DNA of 64,000 bases from an uncultured Lachnospiraceae bacterium (GCA_910583965.1 CAJUAE010000003.1:31024-95023); one strand, 5' to 3'. Shown: positions 7,435 to 16,786, counted from the first letter of the stretch. The notes: generated by a model from the sequence alone, not told the origin. Translations and numbers: made by a program.

Positions 7435-9030
7435 GTGAGTAATATTGCAGAGGAAATCAATAAGAGAAGAACTTTTGCCATCATATCACACCCTGATGCT
7501 GGCAAGACGACCTTGACTGAGAAGTTTTTGCTGTATGGAGGTGCCATCAATCTCGCAGGAAGTGTCAAAGGCAAGGCTACTGCCAGACATGCGGTATCGG
7601 ATTGGATGGAGATTGAAAAGGAGAGAGGTATCTCGGTTACTTCATCCGTTCTGCAGTTTAACTATGACGGTTACTGCATCAATATTCTTGACACGCCAGG
7701 ACATCAGGACTTTTCTGAGGATACTTACAGAACACTTATGGCAGCGGATTCAGCAGTTATGGTGATTGATGCGTCGAAAGGTGTTGAGGCACAAACAAGA
7801 AAACTCTTTAAGGTGTGCGGTATGAGAGGCATACCGATTTTTACGTTTATCAATAAAATGGATAGAGACGCAAATGACACTTTTGAATTGTTAGATGAGA
7901 TTGAGAAGGAACTTGGCATTGCCACTTGTCCTGTAAACTGGCCAATTGGTTCTGGAAAGCGGTTTAAGGGAGTTTACGATAGACATGGAAATCATGTGCT
8001 TACTTTTTCTGATACACAAAAAGGCACAAGAGAGGGAGAGACGACCATTATTCCAATGGACGAGGAAGCATTGTTGCTTGAGAATATTGGAGACGAGGCA
8101 CTCACTACGCTTCGCGATGAAATTGAATTGCTTGATGGGGCGAGTGCAGAATTTGATTTAGAGGAAGTGCGCAGCGGAAAGTTGACCCCAGTATTTTTTG
8201 GCTCAGCGCTTACTAATTTCGGTGTGGAAGTGTTTTTACAGAATTTTCTAAAAATGGCGACAACACCACTTCCAAGAATTTCACAGGGAGGGACAATTGA
8301 CCCTGTTGAGAATGATTTCTCTGCGTTTGTCTTTAAGATACAAGCAAATATGAACAAGGCACATCGAGATAGAGTGGCGTTTATGCGAATTTGTTCTGGA
8401 AAATTTGATGCAGGCGTGGAAGTTAGGCATGTGCAAGGTGGAAAAGTAATGCGACTTTCCCAACCACAACAGATTATGGCTGACGAGCGCAAGATTTTAA
8501 ATGAGGCGTATGCAGGGGATATTATCGGTGTGTTTGACCCAGGTATTTTTTCAATAGGGGATACTGTCTGTGCGCCGAAAAGTGATATTTGTTATGAGGG
8601 AATACCAACATTTGCACCAGAGCATTTTGCGCGTGTGAGGCAGATAGACACAATGAAAAGAAAACAATTTATCAAAGGGGTTAATCAGATTGCGCAAGAA
8701 GGTGCGATTCAAATTTTTCAAGAATTTAATACTGGTATGGAGGAAATTATTGTAGGGGTAGTAGGCGTCTTGCAATTTGATGTGCTCAAGTATCGTTTGG
8801 AGAATGAATATAATGTAGAAATTAAACTTGAGTCCCTTCCATATGAGTATATTCGTTGGATAGAGAATAAGGACGAGGTTGATTTGAACAAGCTTTCTGG
8901 AACGTCTGATATGAAAAAGATTCAGGACTTAAAAGGGAATCCACTTCTTCTGTTTATCAATCAATGGAGTATTGGTATGACAATTGACAGAAATAAAGGG
9001 CTAGTGCTCTCGGAATTTGGTAGAAATTAA
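7435..9030 (+). CDS. prfC: Peptide chain release factor 3
   Basis: RF3 is a cytosolic translational GTPase that recycles RF1/RF2 from the ribosome after termination. The GTP-binding motifs are complete: SHPDAGKTT (18-26), DTPGHQDF (86-93) and NKMD (140-143). Further domains match RF3 throughout, including the C-terminal GVVGVLQFDVLKYRLENEY, which separates it from EF-G. The length of 531 residues is typical. The start is GTG at 7435 behind GGAGG. It is monocistronic, with a terminator directly after it, and stands between spoIIIAH and the Asp23 cluster, where Bacillus has accBC. Confidence 0.97.
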   Translation: MSNIAEEINKRRTFAIISHPDAGKTTLTEKFLLYGGAINLAGSVKGKATARHAVSDWMEIEKERGISVTSSVLQFNYDGYCINILDTPGHQDFSEDTYRTLMAADSAVMVIDASKGVEAQTRKLFKVCGMRGIPIFTFINKMDRDANDTFELLDEIEKELGIATCPVNWPIGSGKRFKGVYDRHGNHVLTFSDTQKGTREGETTIIPMDEEALLLENIGDEALTTLRDEIELLDGASAEFDLEEVRSGKLTPVFFGSALTNFGVEVFLQNFLKMATTPLPRISQGGTIDPVENDFSAFVFKIQANMNKAHRDRVAFMRICSGKFDAGVEVRHVQGGKVMRLSQPQQIMADERKILNEAYAGDIIGVFDPGIFSIGDTVCAPKSDICYEGIPTFAPEHFARVRQIDTMKRKQFIKGVNQIAQEGAIQIFQEFNTGMEEIIVGVVGVLQFDVLKYRLENEYNVEIKLESLPYEYIRWIENKDEVDLNKLSGTSDMKKIQDLKGNPLLLFINQWSIGMTIDRNKGLVLSEFGRN

Positions 9031-9035
9031 ATTGA

Positions 9036-9082
9036 AAAATACTTCTAAGATAGAAAAAACATTACTTAGGAAGTATTTTATT
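9036..9082 (+). terminator. Terminator after prfC
   Basis: An inverted repeat (AAAATACTTC-TAAG with CTTAGGAAGTATTTT, one bulged base) with a short loop ends in TTTTATT just after the prfC stop codon. Confidence 0.75.
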
Positions 9083-9121
9083 AGAACAAAATGAACAATG
9101 ATAAAAATGAGGCTTTGATAA

Positions 9122-10339
9122 ATGAAAAATAAAATAGTGTTGTGGGCAGTGCTAGCCAGTTGTATAACACTACTGGTACAAGGCTGTGCAGTGCGGCAAA
9201 ATCAACAACGTATAATTCAGGAGAGAAAAGAAGCGGAGGAGACACGCACATATGAGCCGGAACAACCGGATGAGACACAAACAACAGAGAGTCCAACACA
9301 GACAGAGGAAATGCAAGAATTGCGGAAAGTGTCTGAACTTTATTATGCTTATCATTGCCTTGACAGAGAAAAGCAGCAGGTTTATCTTGAAATGTTAGAC
9401 GCACTTACAAGGATCGAGAGTGGAGTGCATTTGTCAACATTGGACAAGTCTATCTTGGATGTTGTTTTTGCCTGTGTGATGAATGACCACCCAGAGCTGT
9501 TTTATGTGGAAGGATATCAATTCACAGAATATATGACAGATGCAGTTGTCACAGAGATAACGTTCAGTGGGACATATTCTATGACAGCGGAGGAGATAGG
9601 ACAGACACAGCTTTTAATTGTACAGCGATTAAGAGATTGCTTTGCACAGATTCCATTGAATGAGGACGAATACAATACAGTCAAGTATTTGTATGAATGG
9701 CTTATCAATAATACAGAGTATGACAAGACAGCAGAAAATAATCAGAATATATGTTCTGTATTTCTGCAGGGAAAATCTGTGTGTCAAGGATATGCAAAGG
9801 CAATGCAATATATGTTACAACAAGCAGGTATTCAATGTCTATTGGTCACAGGATTTACAAACGGTGAGCGACATGGTTGGAATCTGGTGCGAGTGAATGG
9901 CAATTATTATTATCTGGATCCTACTTGGGGAGATGCATCCTATACTTCGAACGGGACAGATAATATAGCACAAGCATATGTCCCATCAATTAATTATGAT
10001 TATTTTCTGGTGACAACAGATGAGATTACAAGGACGCATTCGATAGAAAAAGTAGTTTCGATCCCTGTGTGCAGTGCACTTGCAGAGAATTATTTTGTGC
10101 GAGAAGGATTGTATTTTGACAGTTATGATGCGGAAAAACTTGCGCTTATTTTTGACAGTGACGCAGTAAAATCAGCAGGCAGTGTGACCCTCAAATGTAA
10201 CAGTGATGAGACGTATGCATCTATGGTGCAGAACCTAATTACAGAACAAAAAATTTTTGATTTTATAGACAAGCGTGGAGCGAGTATTGCGTATACATTC
10301 AACGAAACACAGCGGACAATTAGTTTTTGGGATTTGTAA
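9122..10339 (+). CDS. Lipoprotein with transglutaminase-like domain
   Basis: The protein has a lipoprotein signal peptide with lipobox LVQGC (Cys22), a Glu/Thr/Gln-rich linker to about residue 65, and a transglutaminase-like cysteine peptidase fold. The catalytic triad is visible: Cys221 in GKSVCQGYAKAMQYML, His251 in ERHGWNLVRVNG and Asp266 in YYYLDPTWGD. A small C-terminal domain follows. It is therefore anchored on the outer face of the membrane and probably hydrolyses or cross-links peptides there; the substrate is not known. The start ATG has GAGG nine bases upstream. It is not clearly in an operon with prfC, which ends in a terminator. Confidence 0.85.
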   Translation: MKNKIVLWAVLASCITLLVQGCAVRQNQQRIIQERKEAEETRTYEPEQPDETQTTESPTQTEEMQELRKVSELYYAYHCLDREKQQVYLEMLDALTRIESGVHLSTLDKSILDVVFACVMNDHPELFYVEGYQFTEYMTDAVVTEITFSGTYSMTAEEIGQTQLLIVQRLRDCFAQIPLNEDEYNTVKYLYEWLINNTEYDKTAENNQNICSVFLQGKSVCQGYAKAMQYMLQQAGIQCLLVTGFTNGERHGWNLVRVNGNYYYLDPTWGDASYTSNGTDNIAQAYVPSINYDYFLVTTDEITRTHSIEKVVSIPVCSALAENYFVREGLYFDSYDAEKLALIFDSDAVKSAGSVTLKCNSDETYASMVQNLITEQKIFDFIDKRGASIAYTFNETQRTISFWDL

Positions 10340-10411
10340 AATTGTGGGAATGCATTTTGAATTGAATAGTAAATTTTTGGAAAAGATATATAGTATATCA
10401 CGAATTTTTGC

Positions 10412-10440
10412 TTTGCAAAGCCAGGGGATTTTGATATAAT
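10412..10440 (+). promoter_or_regulatory. Putative sigma-A promoter before the Asp23 gene
   Basis: TTTGCA at 10412-10417, a 17-base spacer and a perfect TATAAT at 10435-10440 form a plausible housekeeping promoter upstream of the Asp23-nusB-xse-isp run. The -35 box matches only four of six positions. Confidence 0.5.
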
Positions 10441-10459
10441 GTAATATAATATTATTTTT

Positions 10460-10580
10460 CGCGAGTCAGAAATGCGTATAAATTGCGCATTCCATGAGAA
10501 CATGACTTGGAAATGAGGGGCGATTTTTACGAAGCAAAACTTTCTATATCGCCCCGAATCGTTGCTATGAGCGACTTGTG
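10460..10580 (+). repeat. Dispersed intergenic repeat family 2, copy A
   Basis: This segment aligns with 39116-39230 over about 115 bases at roughly 75 percent identity by eye, including the shared stretches AAATTGCGCATTCC, TGAGAACATGA and TATCGCCC. It contains two small hairpins: AATGCG/CGCATT and GGGGCGA/TCGCCCC. Both copies lie in leader regions in the same orientation as the gene that follows. Confidence 0.7.
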
Positions 10581-10653
10581 AATAAGCAACAATAAAATTG
10601 CTTGTTGCAGGGATTGCAGAAGTCTGTGAGAAATGGATACAGGAGGGAAAACC

Positions 10654-11040
10654 ATGGAAAAAGAAACCAAGACAGATAAAAACGGATATGCAGTGAATGA
10701 AAAGTTTGGTACCGTAAAAATAGCCAATGATGTTGTCGCTATGATTGCAGGGCTTGCCGCCACAGAGGTGGAAGGTGTGGGATCCATGGCTGGCAATATC
10801 ACAAACGAGCTGATGGGTAAAGTTGGTATGAAGAAGCAGACCAAAGGAGTCAAGGTAGATATTTTGGACGGAAATGTATCTGTGGAACTTGCGGTTACAT
10901 TGGAGTATGGGTTTAATATTCCAACGACTTGCAATAAAGTGCAGAATAAAGTAAAGAATGCGATTGAGACAATGACTGGATTTAACGTTTCTGATGTAAA
11001 TATCAGAATTGTAGGAATTAAGATGGCATCAGACAAATAA
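10654..11040 (+). CDS. Asp23/Gls24 family protein (YqhY-like)
   Basis: This is an Asp23/Gls24 (DUF322) family protein of 128 residues. The pattern GTVKIANDVVAMIAGLAATEVEGVGSM followed by VSVELAVTLEYGFNIP and the C-terminal VNIRIVGIKM is diagnostic. The Bacillus counterpart YqhY lies at the same place, before nusB, and has been linked to control of lipid metabolism together with the adjacent acetyl-CoA carboxylase genes, which are absent here. I chose the ATG at 10654 because AGGAGGG precedes it at good spacing. It is the first gene of the long run to recN. Confidence 0.9.
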   Translation: MEKETKTDKNGYAVNEKFGTVKIANDVVAMIAGLAATEVEGVGSMAGNITNELMGKVGMKKQTKGVKVDILDGNVSVELAVTLEYGFNIPTTCNKVQNKVKNAIETMTGFNVSDVNIRIVGIKMASDK

Positions 11041-11062
11041 ATGTGAATTAGGGAAAAGATAA

Positions 11063-11494
11063 ATGAGCAGAAGAGAGCTTAGGGAACAGATATTTAAATT
11101 TATATTCAGAGTCGAGTTTAATGACAGGGAGGAAATGCCAGAGCAGGAACAGTTCTTTTTTGAGAACCTTGAGGCGGAAGCGCAAGAAAACGAGTTGCCG
11201 CGAATCAGTGAAACGGATGCGGCATACATCTCCGACAAAGGCAATCGAATATTGGAAAAATTGGACGAAATTGACACAATGATTAACACGCGGGCAAAAG
11301 GCTGGACGACTCAGAGAATGGGAAAGGTCGATCTCACAATTTTGCGCCTCGCAGTATATGAAATTATTTTTGACAAGGATGTTCCGACCAGCGTTGCGAT
11401 CAATGAGGCGGTGGAACTTGCCAAACGATTTGGACAGGACGAATCATCAGGATTTGTCAATGGTGTTCTTGCAAAGTTTGCAGTAAAAAAATAA
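11063..11494 (+). CDS. nusB: Transcription antitermination protein NusB
   Basis: NusB binds boxA RNA with NusE (ribosomal S10) and supports processive rRNA transcription. The all-helical protein begins with the characteristic SRRELREQIFKFIFRVEFN, and the C-terminal half has LRLAVYEIIFDKDVPTSVAINEAVELAKRFG and GFVNGVLAKF, both hallmark NusB sequences. The length of 143 residues is usual. It lies 22 bases after the Asp23 gene and 31 bases before xseA, in the usual Firmicute order except that folD is missing. Confidence 0.96.
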   Translation: MSRRELREQIFKFIFRVEFNDREEMPEQEQFFFENLEAEAQENELPRISETDAAYISDKGNRILEKLDEIDTMINTRAKGWTTQRMGKVDLTILRLAVYEIIFDKDVPTSVAINEAVELAKRFGQDESSGFVNGVLAKFAVKK

Positions 11495-11525
11495 TGATTT
11501 ATACTGTATGGTGGGAGGCATTTTT

Positions 11526-12782
11526 GTGAGACAGAATGTTTATTCGGTTGCACAGGTTAATTCTTACATTAAAAATATGTTTACACAAGATTATATGTTA
11601 AGATACCTTCTGGTTAAAGGGGAGATTAGCAACTGTAAATATCATTCTTCGGGACACATCTATTTTACGTTGAAGGATGCGAAGGGAGTGATTGCCTGTG
11701 TCATGTTTGCCAGCAATCGCTCTGGTCTTTCTTTCCGTCTGGAAGAAGGGCAAATGGTTGTGGTTGGCGGTACAATTGATGTCTACGAAAGAGACGGCAG
11801 ATATCAATTGTATGCAAAACAGATTACGCTTGATGGTGCAGGCGTATTATATGAAAAGTTTGACCACATGAAGCGCAGGTTGGAAGAAATGGGCATGTTT
11901 GCACCAGAGTACAAACAGCCTATTCCAGCATATATTCGTGTATTGGGTGTTGTGACGGCGCCTACAGGGGCGGCGATTCGGGATATTATCAATATTGCGA
12001 CAAGACGCAATCCCTATATACAAATTGTCTTATATCCTGCGATTGTGCAGGGAGATCAGGCTGTGACAAGCATTGTAAATGGAATCTGTGCATTGGACCG
12101 TCTTGGCGTAGACGTGATGATTGTCGGGAGAGGCGGTGGCTCTATTGAGGATTTATGGGCATTTAATGAGGAGGCAGTCGCACAGGCAATTTTTAATTGT
12201 AGGGTTCCTATAATATCGGCAGTAGGACATGAGACAGACATGACAATTTCTGATTTTGTGGCGGATTTGAGGGCCCCAACTCCTTCGGCGGCGGCAGAAC
12301 TTGCAGTCTATGATTTTGAACAGTTGATGGACAAGCTGGCAGTTTATCAATCCACTTTGACACATGCGTTGCAAGTGCAGATTGATAGACAGCAAAATTG
12401 CCTTAATCAGTTTCGGTTAAAATTAAGGTTTTTAAGCCCAATCAATCAGATTCAGCAAAAGCGAACATACTGTATGGATTTGGAAGAAAAGCTTACTGGA
12501 CTTATGGAGAATGCACTGATGCAACAAAAGCACAGAATGGCGCTTTATGCAGAACAATTAAAAGGGCTTTCTCCGCTAGATAAGCTTAGTCAAGGGTATG
12601 CTTATGTTGAGGACATGCAGCACAAGGTTGTCAATGATATGCGTCGTATGAAAATAGGAGATAGCGTTTGTATCTATGTGAGGAATGGCATGATACAGGC
12701 AGAAATCACAAAAACGCAGGAAGGATGTCTTGAGAAAGAGGTGGAAGATGGCAAAGGAGCTAACGTTGGAACAGACATTTGA
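11526..12782 (+). CDS. xseA: Exodeoxyribonuclease VII large subunit
   Basis: XseA is the catalytic subunit of exonuclease VII, which degrades single-stranded DNA from both ends. The N-terminal OB-fold (GEISNCKYHSSGHIYFTLKD) binds DNA, and the catalytic domain shows VVTAPTGAAIRDI, IVGRGGGSIEDLWAFN and AVGHETDMTISDFVADLRA. A coiled-coil region follows. The start is GTG at 11526 behind GGGAGG; this gives MRQNVYSVAQVNSYI, which is the normal N-terminus. The end overlaps xseB by 35 bases. Confidence 0.96.
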   Translation: MRQNVYSVAQVNSYIKNMFTQDYMLRYLLVKGEISNCKYHSSGHIYFTLKDAKGVIACVMFASNRSGLSFRLEEGQMVVVGGTIDVYERDGRYQLYAKQITLDGAGVLYEKFDHMKRRLEEMGMFAPEYKQPIPAYIRVLGVVTAPTGAAIRDIINIATRRNPYIQIVLYPAIVQGDQAVTSIVNGICALDRLGVDVMIVGRGGGSIEDLWAFNEEAVAQAIFNCRVPIISAVGHETDMTISDFVADLRAPTPSAAAELAVYDFEQLMDKLAVYQSTLTHALQVQIDRQQNCLNQFRLKLRFLSPINQIQQKRTYCMDLEEKLTGLMENALMQQKHRMALYAEQLKGLSPLDKLSQGYAYVEDMQHKVVNDMRRMKIGDSVCIYVRNGMIQAEITKTQEGCLEKEVEDGKGANVGTDI

Positions 12783-12954
12783 GAGGCTGGAGGATACAAT
12801 TAGCAAATTGCAGCAGGAGGATATTTCACTGGAGGAGTCCTTTCGATTATACAAGGAGGGTATGCGGTTGATTCAGTCTTGCAATGACAGGATTGACAGC
12901 GTGGAGAAGGAAGTCCTCAAATTAAATGAAAATGGAGAATTAGATGAATTTTGA
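12748..12954 (+). CDS. xseB: Exodeoxyribonuclease VII small subunit
   Basis: XseB is the small helical subunit that binds the coiled coil of XseA. The sequence TFERLEDTISKLQQEDISL followed by SFRLYKEGMRLIQSC is typical. The ATG at 12748 (68 residues, MAKELTLEQTFERLE...) is preferred because AGAGGTGGAAG stands in front of it; a TTG at 12730 is further upstream. The gene overlaps xseA and then ispA (11 bases), so the three are translationally linked. Confidence 0.94.
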   Translation: MAKELTLEQTFERLEDTISKLQQEDISLEESFRLYKEGMRLIQSCNDRIDSVEKEVLKLNENGELDEF

Positions 12955-13861
12955 TCAAGAGCTGGAAAATAAGATAAAGGAAATAGAACAAATTATAAAG
13001 GAATATCTTCCGCAATGTTTCTCAGGGAAGACAGATTGGGCAAAGACGGTAACAGAGGCAATAAATTACAGTGTGAATGCTGGTGGAAAAAGGCTGCGTC
13101 CACTATTGATGGTGGAGACTTACAGACTTTTTGGCGGCACGAACAAAGTGATAGAACCATTTATGGCAGCGATTGAAATGATACATACGTATTCGCTTGT
13201 ACATGACGATTTGCCAGCGATGGACAATGATCTTTATCGCAGAGGAAAAAAGACAACATGGGCTGTCTATGGAGAAGCTATGGCAATCCTTGCTGGAGAC
13301 GGACTCTTAAACTATGCGTTTGAAACAGCACTAAAATCGTTTTTGTTGCCAGATGGCGATGCAAATAGAAAGGCGAGAGCGCTCTCTATTCTTGCGCAAA
13401 AAGCAGGGATTTATGGAATGATTGGCGGTCAGACTGCGGATATTGAAGCAGAAAATCTTGGGGAGAAGGTCACACAAGAACATTTGCTGTTTATTCATGA
13501 GCACAAGACTGCTGCGTTAATACAAGCTGCAATGATGGTTGGAGCAGTCTTAGCAGGAGCAAATGAAGAACAAGTTATGCTGGTGGAGAAAGCTGCTTAT
13601 GAGATTGGTATTGCATTTCAGATACAAGATGATATTCTTGATGTGACAAGTACACTTGAGACCTTGGGAAAACCTGTTGGAAGTGATGCGAAAAATCAAA
13701 AGACGACTTATGTCACATTGAGAGGGCTTACAGAGGCATCACAGGAGCAAAAAGAATTGTCAGACCATGCGATAAAACTTTTGAATACACTGGAAAAGAA
13801 AGGTGTTCAGAATGAGTTTCTGATGGAATTAATACGCAGTTTGATAACACGTGTGAAGTAA
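12944..13861 (+). CDS. ispA: Polyprenyl synthetase (geranyl/farnesyl diphosphate synthase)
   Basis: This is a trans-isoprenyl diphosphate synthase that condenses isopentenyl diphosphate with allylic diphosphates to make farnesyl diphosphate, the precursor of undecaprenyl and quinone side chains. The first Asp-rich motif is DDLPAMDND (about residues 88-96), with an arginine-containing GGKRLRP earlier, and the second is QDDILD (about 228-233). The length of 305 residues fits a short-chain synthase. It sits between xseB and dxs as in many Firmicutes, linking both ends of the isoprenoid pathway. Confidence 0.94.
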   Translation: MNFDQELENKIKEIEQIIKEYLPQCFSGKTDWAKTVTEAINYSVNAGGKRLRPLLMVETYRLFGGTNKVIEPFMAAIEMIHTYSLVHDDLPAMDNDLYRRGKKTTWAVYGEAMAILAGDGLLNYAFETALKSFLLPDGDANRKARALSILAQKAGIYGMIGGQTADIEAENLGEKVTQEHLLFIHEHKTAALIQAAMMVGAVLAGANEEQVMLVEKAAYEIGIAFQIQDDILDVTSTLETLGKPVGSDAKNQKTTYVTLRGLTEASQEQKELSDHAIKLLNTLEKKGVQNEFLMELIRSLITRVK

Positions 13862-13869
13862 ACCTTGTA

Positions 13870-14017
13870 ATAAAAATTTACTGTTCATTCGTCCATCAAC
13901 GTAGTGAGAATTGTGCGCCAAAAGGATGTCTTTTATCAATTTGTGCGCAAAAATTATTGCTGTTTACACTGTCAATAAACAAAAATATATCAAAATCAGA
14001 AGATGCGTGAACAGTAA
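13870..14017. repeat. Inverted-repeat-bounded spacer between ispA and dxs
   Basis: TTACTGTTCA near 13879 and its complement TGAACAGTAA near 14008 bound the spacer almost exactly. Inside, two related stretches (ATTGTGCGCCAAAA and TTTGTGCGCAAAAA) occur. There is no reading frame. It looks like a MITE or a long-range hairpin, possibly related to the CAGTTCA-ended family, but the interior does not match those copies. Confidence 0.45.
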
Positions 14018-14034
14018 TGTGAAAGGTGCTGGGT

Positions 14035-15888
14035 ATGATATTAGAGACGATAGAAAAAGAAAATGATATTAAAAATGTGCCGCCAGAGGATTGGAATTTG
14101 CTGGCAGATGAGATTCGAGAGTTTTTAATCAATAAAATCAGTGTTACGGGGGGACATCTTGGCTCCAATCTTGGTGCTGTGGAGTTGACTATGGCATTGC
14201 ATTTAAGTCTAAATCTACCACAGGATAAGATTGTGTGGGATGTAGGGCATCAGTCCTATACGCACAAGTTATTAACTGGAAGGCGTTCTGGATTTGAGCA
14301 TTTGCGGAAATATGGTGGTATGAGTGGTTTTCCTAAGAGAAAAGAGAGCGAATGCGACTGTTTTGATACTGGACATAGTTCTACGTCCATTTCAGCAGGT
14401 TTAGGACTGGTAAAGGCACGAGATTTGCGCAATGAAGACTACACGGTAGTCTCTGTTATCGGAGATGGTTCGCTTACTGGTGGAATGGCATATGAGGCGT
14501 TGAACAATGCTTCGCGTCTAAAGAAAAATTTTATTATTATTTTAAATGACAATAATATGTCTATCTCAGAAAATGTGGGTGGAATGTCAAAATACCTAAA
14601 TAATATAAGAACAGCAGACAAATATCTAGACATGAAGGAAGGCATTTATAATTCGCTTATGGAATCCAAATTAGGAGAACCGATTGTGACAAGTATACGA
14701 CGTGCAAAAAGTTCGGTGAAACAGCTTGTGATTCCGGGTATGTTTTTTGAGGACATGGGAATTACCTATCTAGGACCGGTGGACGGACATAATATCAATG
14801 CTATGATGAAAGTGTTTCGCGAGGCAAAACGCTGTAAATCTGCTGTTTTAATTCATGTACTTACACAGAAGGGCAAAGGATTTGCACCTGCGGAGAAGCA
14901 TCCAGCAAGGTTCCATGGCGCAGAGCCATTTGATGTGAGTACAGGTCTTCCGTTAACGCCAAAAACAAAATCAAGCTATACAGATGTGTTTTCTACCGTG
15001 ATGTGTAAGTTGGGAGACCGATACGAAGACATTGTGGCTGTTACGGCTGCAATGCCAGATGGAACAGGATTAAAGCGGTTTCGCAATCTGTATCCTGAGC
15101 GTTTTTTTGATGTGGGGATTGCGGAGGAACATGCTGTTACTTTTGCGGCAGGGTTGGCAGCGGGCGGATTAAAACCGGTGGTTGCAATTTATTCCTCTTT
15201 TTTACAGAGGGCTTATGACCAAATTTTGCATGATGTTTGTATTCAGAATTTGTCAGTGGTCTTTGCGATAGACCGCGCAGGACTGGTTGGCAGCGATGGT
15301 GAGACACATCAGGGAATATTTGATTTGTCGTATTTGTCATCAATACCAAACATGCATATTATGGCACCCAAAAATAAGTGGGAACTTTCAGATATGCTTA
15401 AATTTGCGGTGGCGTTTCAGGGACCAATTGCGCTTCGGTATCCACGGGGAGAAGCATATGATGGTTTGCGGGAATACCGTGAACCGATTCTTTTGGGAAA
15501 AGCAGAGTGGATTTATCATGAGTGCAGTATTGCCTTGATCGCAGTGGGAAGCATGGTAAAGACGGCGCTTACAGTGCGAGAGATGTTGATACAGAAAGGA
15601 TTTTCATGTAGTGTTATCAATGCCCGTTTTGTAAAACCAATTGACACCGAAATTCTGGATGAAGCAGTCAAAAAGCATTATTTGATTGTGACTATGGAGG
15701 AAAATGTGTCAAGTGGTGGATTTGGCGAAAAAGTAAGAACTTATCTGGATGAAAATGCACTGGATGTGAGATTGATAACAATTCATATTCCAGACGAGTA
15801 TGTGGAACACGGAAATGTGGAGATATTGCGCCAGGAAGTGGGAATTGATGCGGAGGCGATCGAACGCAAGATACTTGCATTGATTTAA
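14035..15888 (+). CDS. dxs: 1-deoxy-D-xylulose-5-phosphate synthase
   Basis: Dxs uses thiamine diphosphate to join pyruvate and glyceraldehyde 3-phosphate, the first step of the MEP isoprenoid pathway. The motifs GGHLGSNLGAVELT, DVGHQSYTHKLLTGR (about residues 69-83), the thiamine-diphosphate motif GDGSLTGGMAYEALN (from about 143) and the transketolase-type GIAEEHAVTFAAGLA are all present. About 617 residues is normal. I prefer the ATG at 14035 (GAAAGG eight bases upstream) over the GTG at 14026. Confidence 0.97.
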   Translation: MILETIEKENDIKNVPPEDWNLLADEIREFLINKISVTGGHLGSNLGAVELTMALHLSLNLPQDKIVWDVGHQSYTHKLLTGRRSGFEHLRKYGGMSGFPKRKESECDCFDTGHSSTSISAGLGLVKARDLRNEDYTVVSVIGDGSLTGGMAYEALNNASRLKKNFIIILNDNNMSISENVGGMSKYLNNIRTADKYLDMKEGIYNSLMESKLGEPIVTSIRRAKSSVKQLVIPGMFFEDMGITYLGPVDGHNINAMMKVFREAKRCKSAVLIHVLTQKGKGFAPAEKHPARFHGAEPFDVSTGLPLTPKTKSSYTDVFSTVMCKLGDRYEDIVAVTAAMPDGTGLKRFRNLYPERFFDVGIAEEHAVTFAAGLAAGGLKPVVAIYSSFLQRAYDQILHDVCIQNLSVVFAIDRAGLVGSDGETHQGIFDLSYLSSIPNMHIMAPKNKWELSDMLKFAVAFQGPIALRYPRGEAYDGLREYREPILLGKAEWIYHECSIALIAVGSMVKTALTVREMLIQKGFSCSVINARFVKPIDTEILDEAVKKHYLIVTMEENVSSGGFGEKVRTYLDENALDVRLITIHIPDEYVEHGNVEILRQEVGIDAEAIERKILALI

Positions 15889-15932
15889 AGTATAATTTTC
15901 TAGAGTTTTATTTTTAGAAAGGATTCAGAAGC

Positions 15933-16772
15933 ATGAAGGAACGTCTGGATATATTGCTGGTGCGCGAAGGGTTTGCAGCGTCTCGAGAGAAGGCAAAAGC
16001 AGTGATTATGGCAGGTTGTGTGTATGTGAATGATCAGAAAGAGGACAAGGCGGGAACGATGTTTGACGAGACCAAGGTCCGCATTGAAGTCAGAGGAAAC
16101 ACATTGCGTTATGTCAGTCGTGGTGGATTAAAGCTTGAAAAAGCGATTGCTCAATTTGGTGTGAGACTAGAAGAAAAAATTTGTATGGATATCGGGGCAT
16201 CAACAGGCGGTTTTACAGATTGTATGCTTCAAAATGGGGCAAAAAAAGTATACTCTATTGATGTAGGACATGGACAGCTTGCATGGAAACTTAGGAATGA
16301 CGAGCGGGTTGTCTGCATGGAAAAGACGAATTTTCGCTATGTGACGCCAGATGATATTGTGGACAAGCTTGATTTTGCATCGGTTGATGTGTCTTTTATC
16401 TCACTGAATAAAATATTGGGACCTGCTTATGCACTGTTAAAATCAGAGGCTGAAATGGTGTGTTTGATTAAACCACAGTTTGAGGCGGGAAAAGAAAAGG
16501 TTGGAAAAAAAGGGGTTGTGCGTGACCCACAGACACACAGAGAAGTGATAGAGAAAGTCTTTGCTTTTACATTGGCAGAAGGATTTGAAATTTTGCATCT
16601 TGATTTTTCTCCAATCAGAGGCCCAGAGGGAAATATAGAATATCTGATGCATCTGTTGCGGACAGAGCAGACTATAGAATGCTCTGCTGTGGATAATAGC
16701 GTACAAGAAAAGTTTTCTGGTATAATAGCAGAGACAGTTGCGCAAGCACACGACGCACTGGACGCTGGATAG
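15933..16772 (+). CDS. tlyA: TlyA family rRNA (cytidine-2'-O)-methyltransferase
   Basis: TlyA proteins methylate the 2'-O of cytidines in 16S and/or 23S rRNA; in mycobacteria this affects capreomycin sensitivity. An N-terminal S4 RNA-binding domain (about 1-62, ERLDILLVREGFAASREKAK) is joined to a FtsJ-like methyltransferase with the SAM site DIGASTGGFTDCML (about 86-99) and LDFASVDVSFISL. The 279 residues and the place between dxs and nadK/argR match the conserved Firmicute order. An older label as hemolysin is common but misleading. Confidence 0.93.
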   Translation: MKERLDILLVREGFAASREKAKAVIMAGCVYVNDQKEDKAGTMFDETKVRIEVRGNTLRYVSRGGLKLEKAIAQFGVRLEEKICMDIGASTGGFTDCMLQNGAKKVYSIDVGHGQLAWKLRNDERVVCMEKTNFRYVTPDDIVDKLDFASVDVSFISLNKILGPAYALLKSEAEMVCLIKPQFEAGKEKVGKKGVVRDPQTHREVIEKVFAFTLAEGFEILHLDFSPIRGPEGNIEYLMHLLRTEQTIECSAVDNSVQEKFSGIIAETVAQAHDALDAG

Positions 16773-16786
16773 TTAATGGAGTATGA

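Noticed and set aside
15933..16772. Hemolysin annotation for the TlyA protein
   Set aside because: The S4 plus FtsJ-like layout fits an rRNA methyltransferase; the toxin label is historical.
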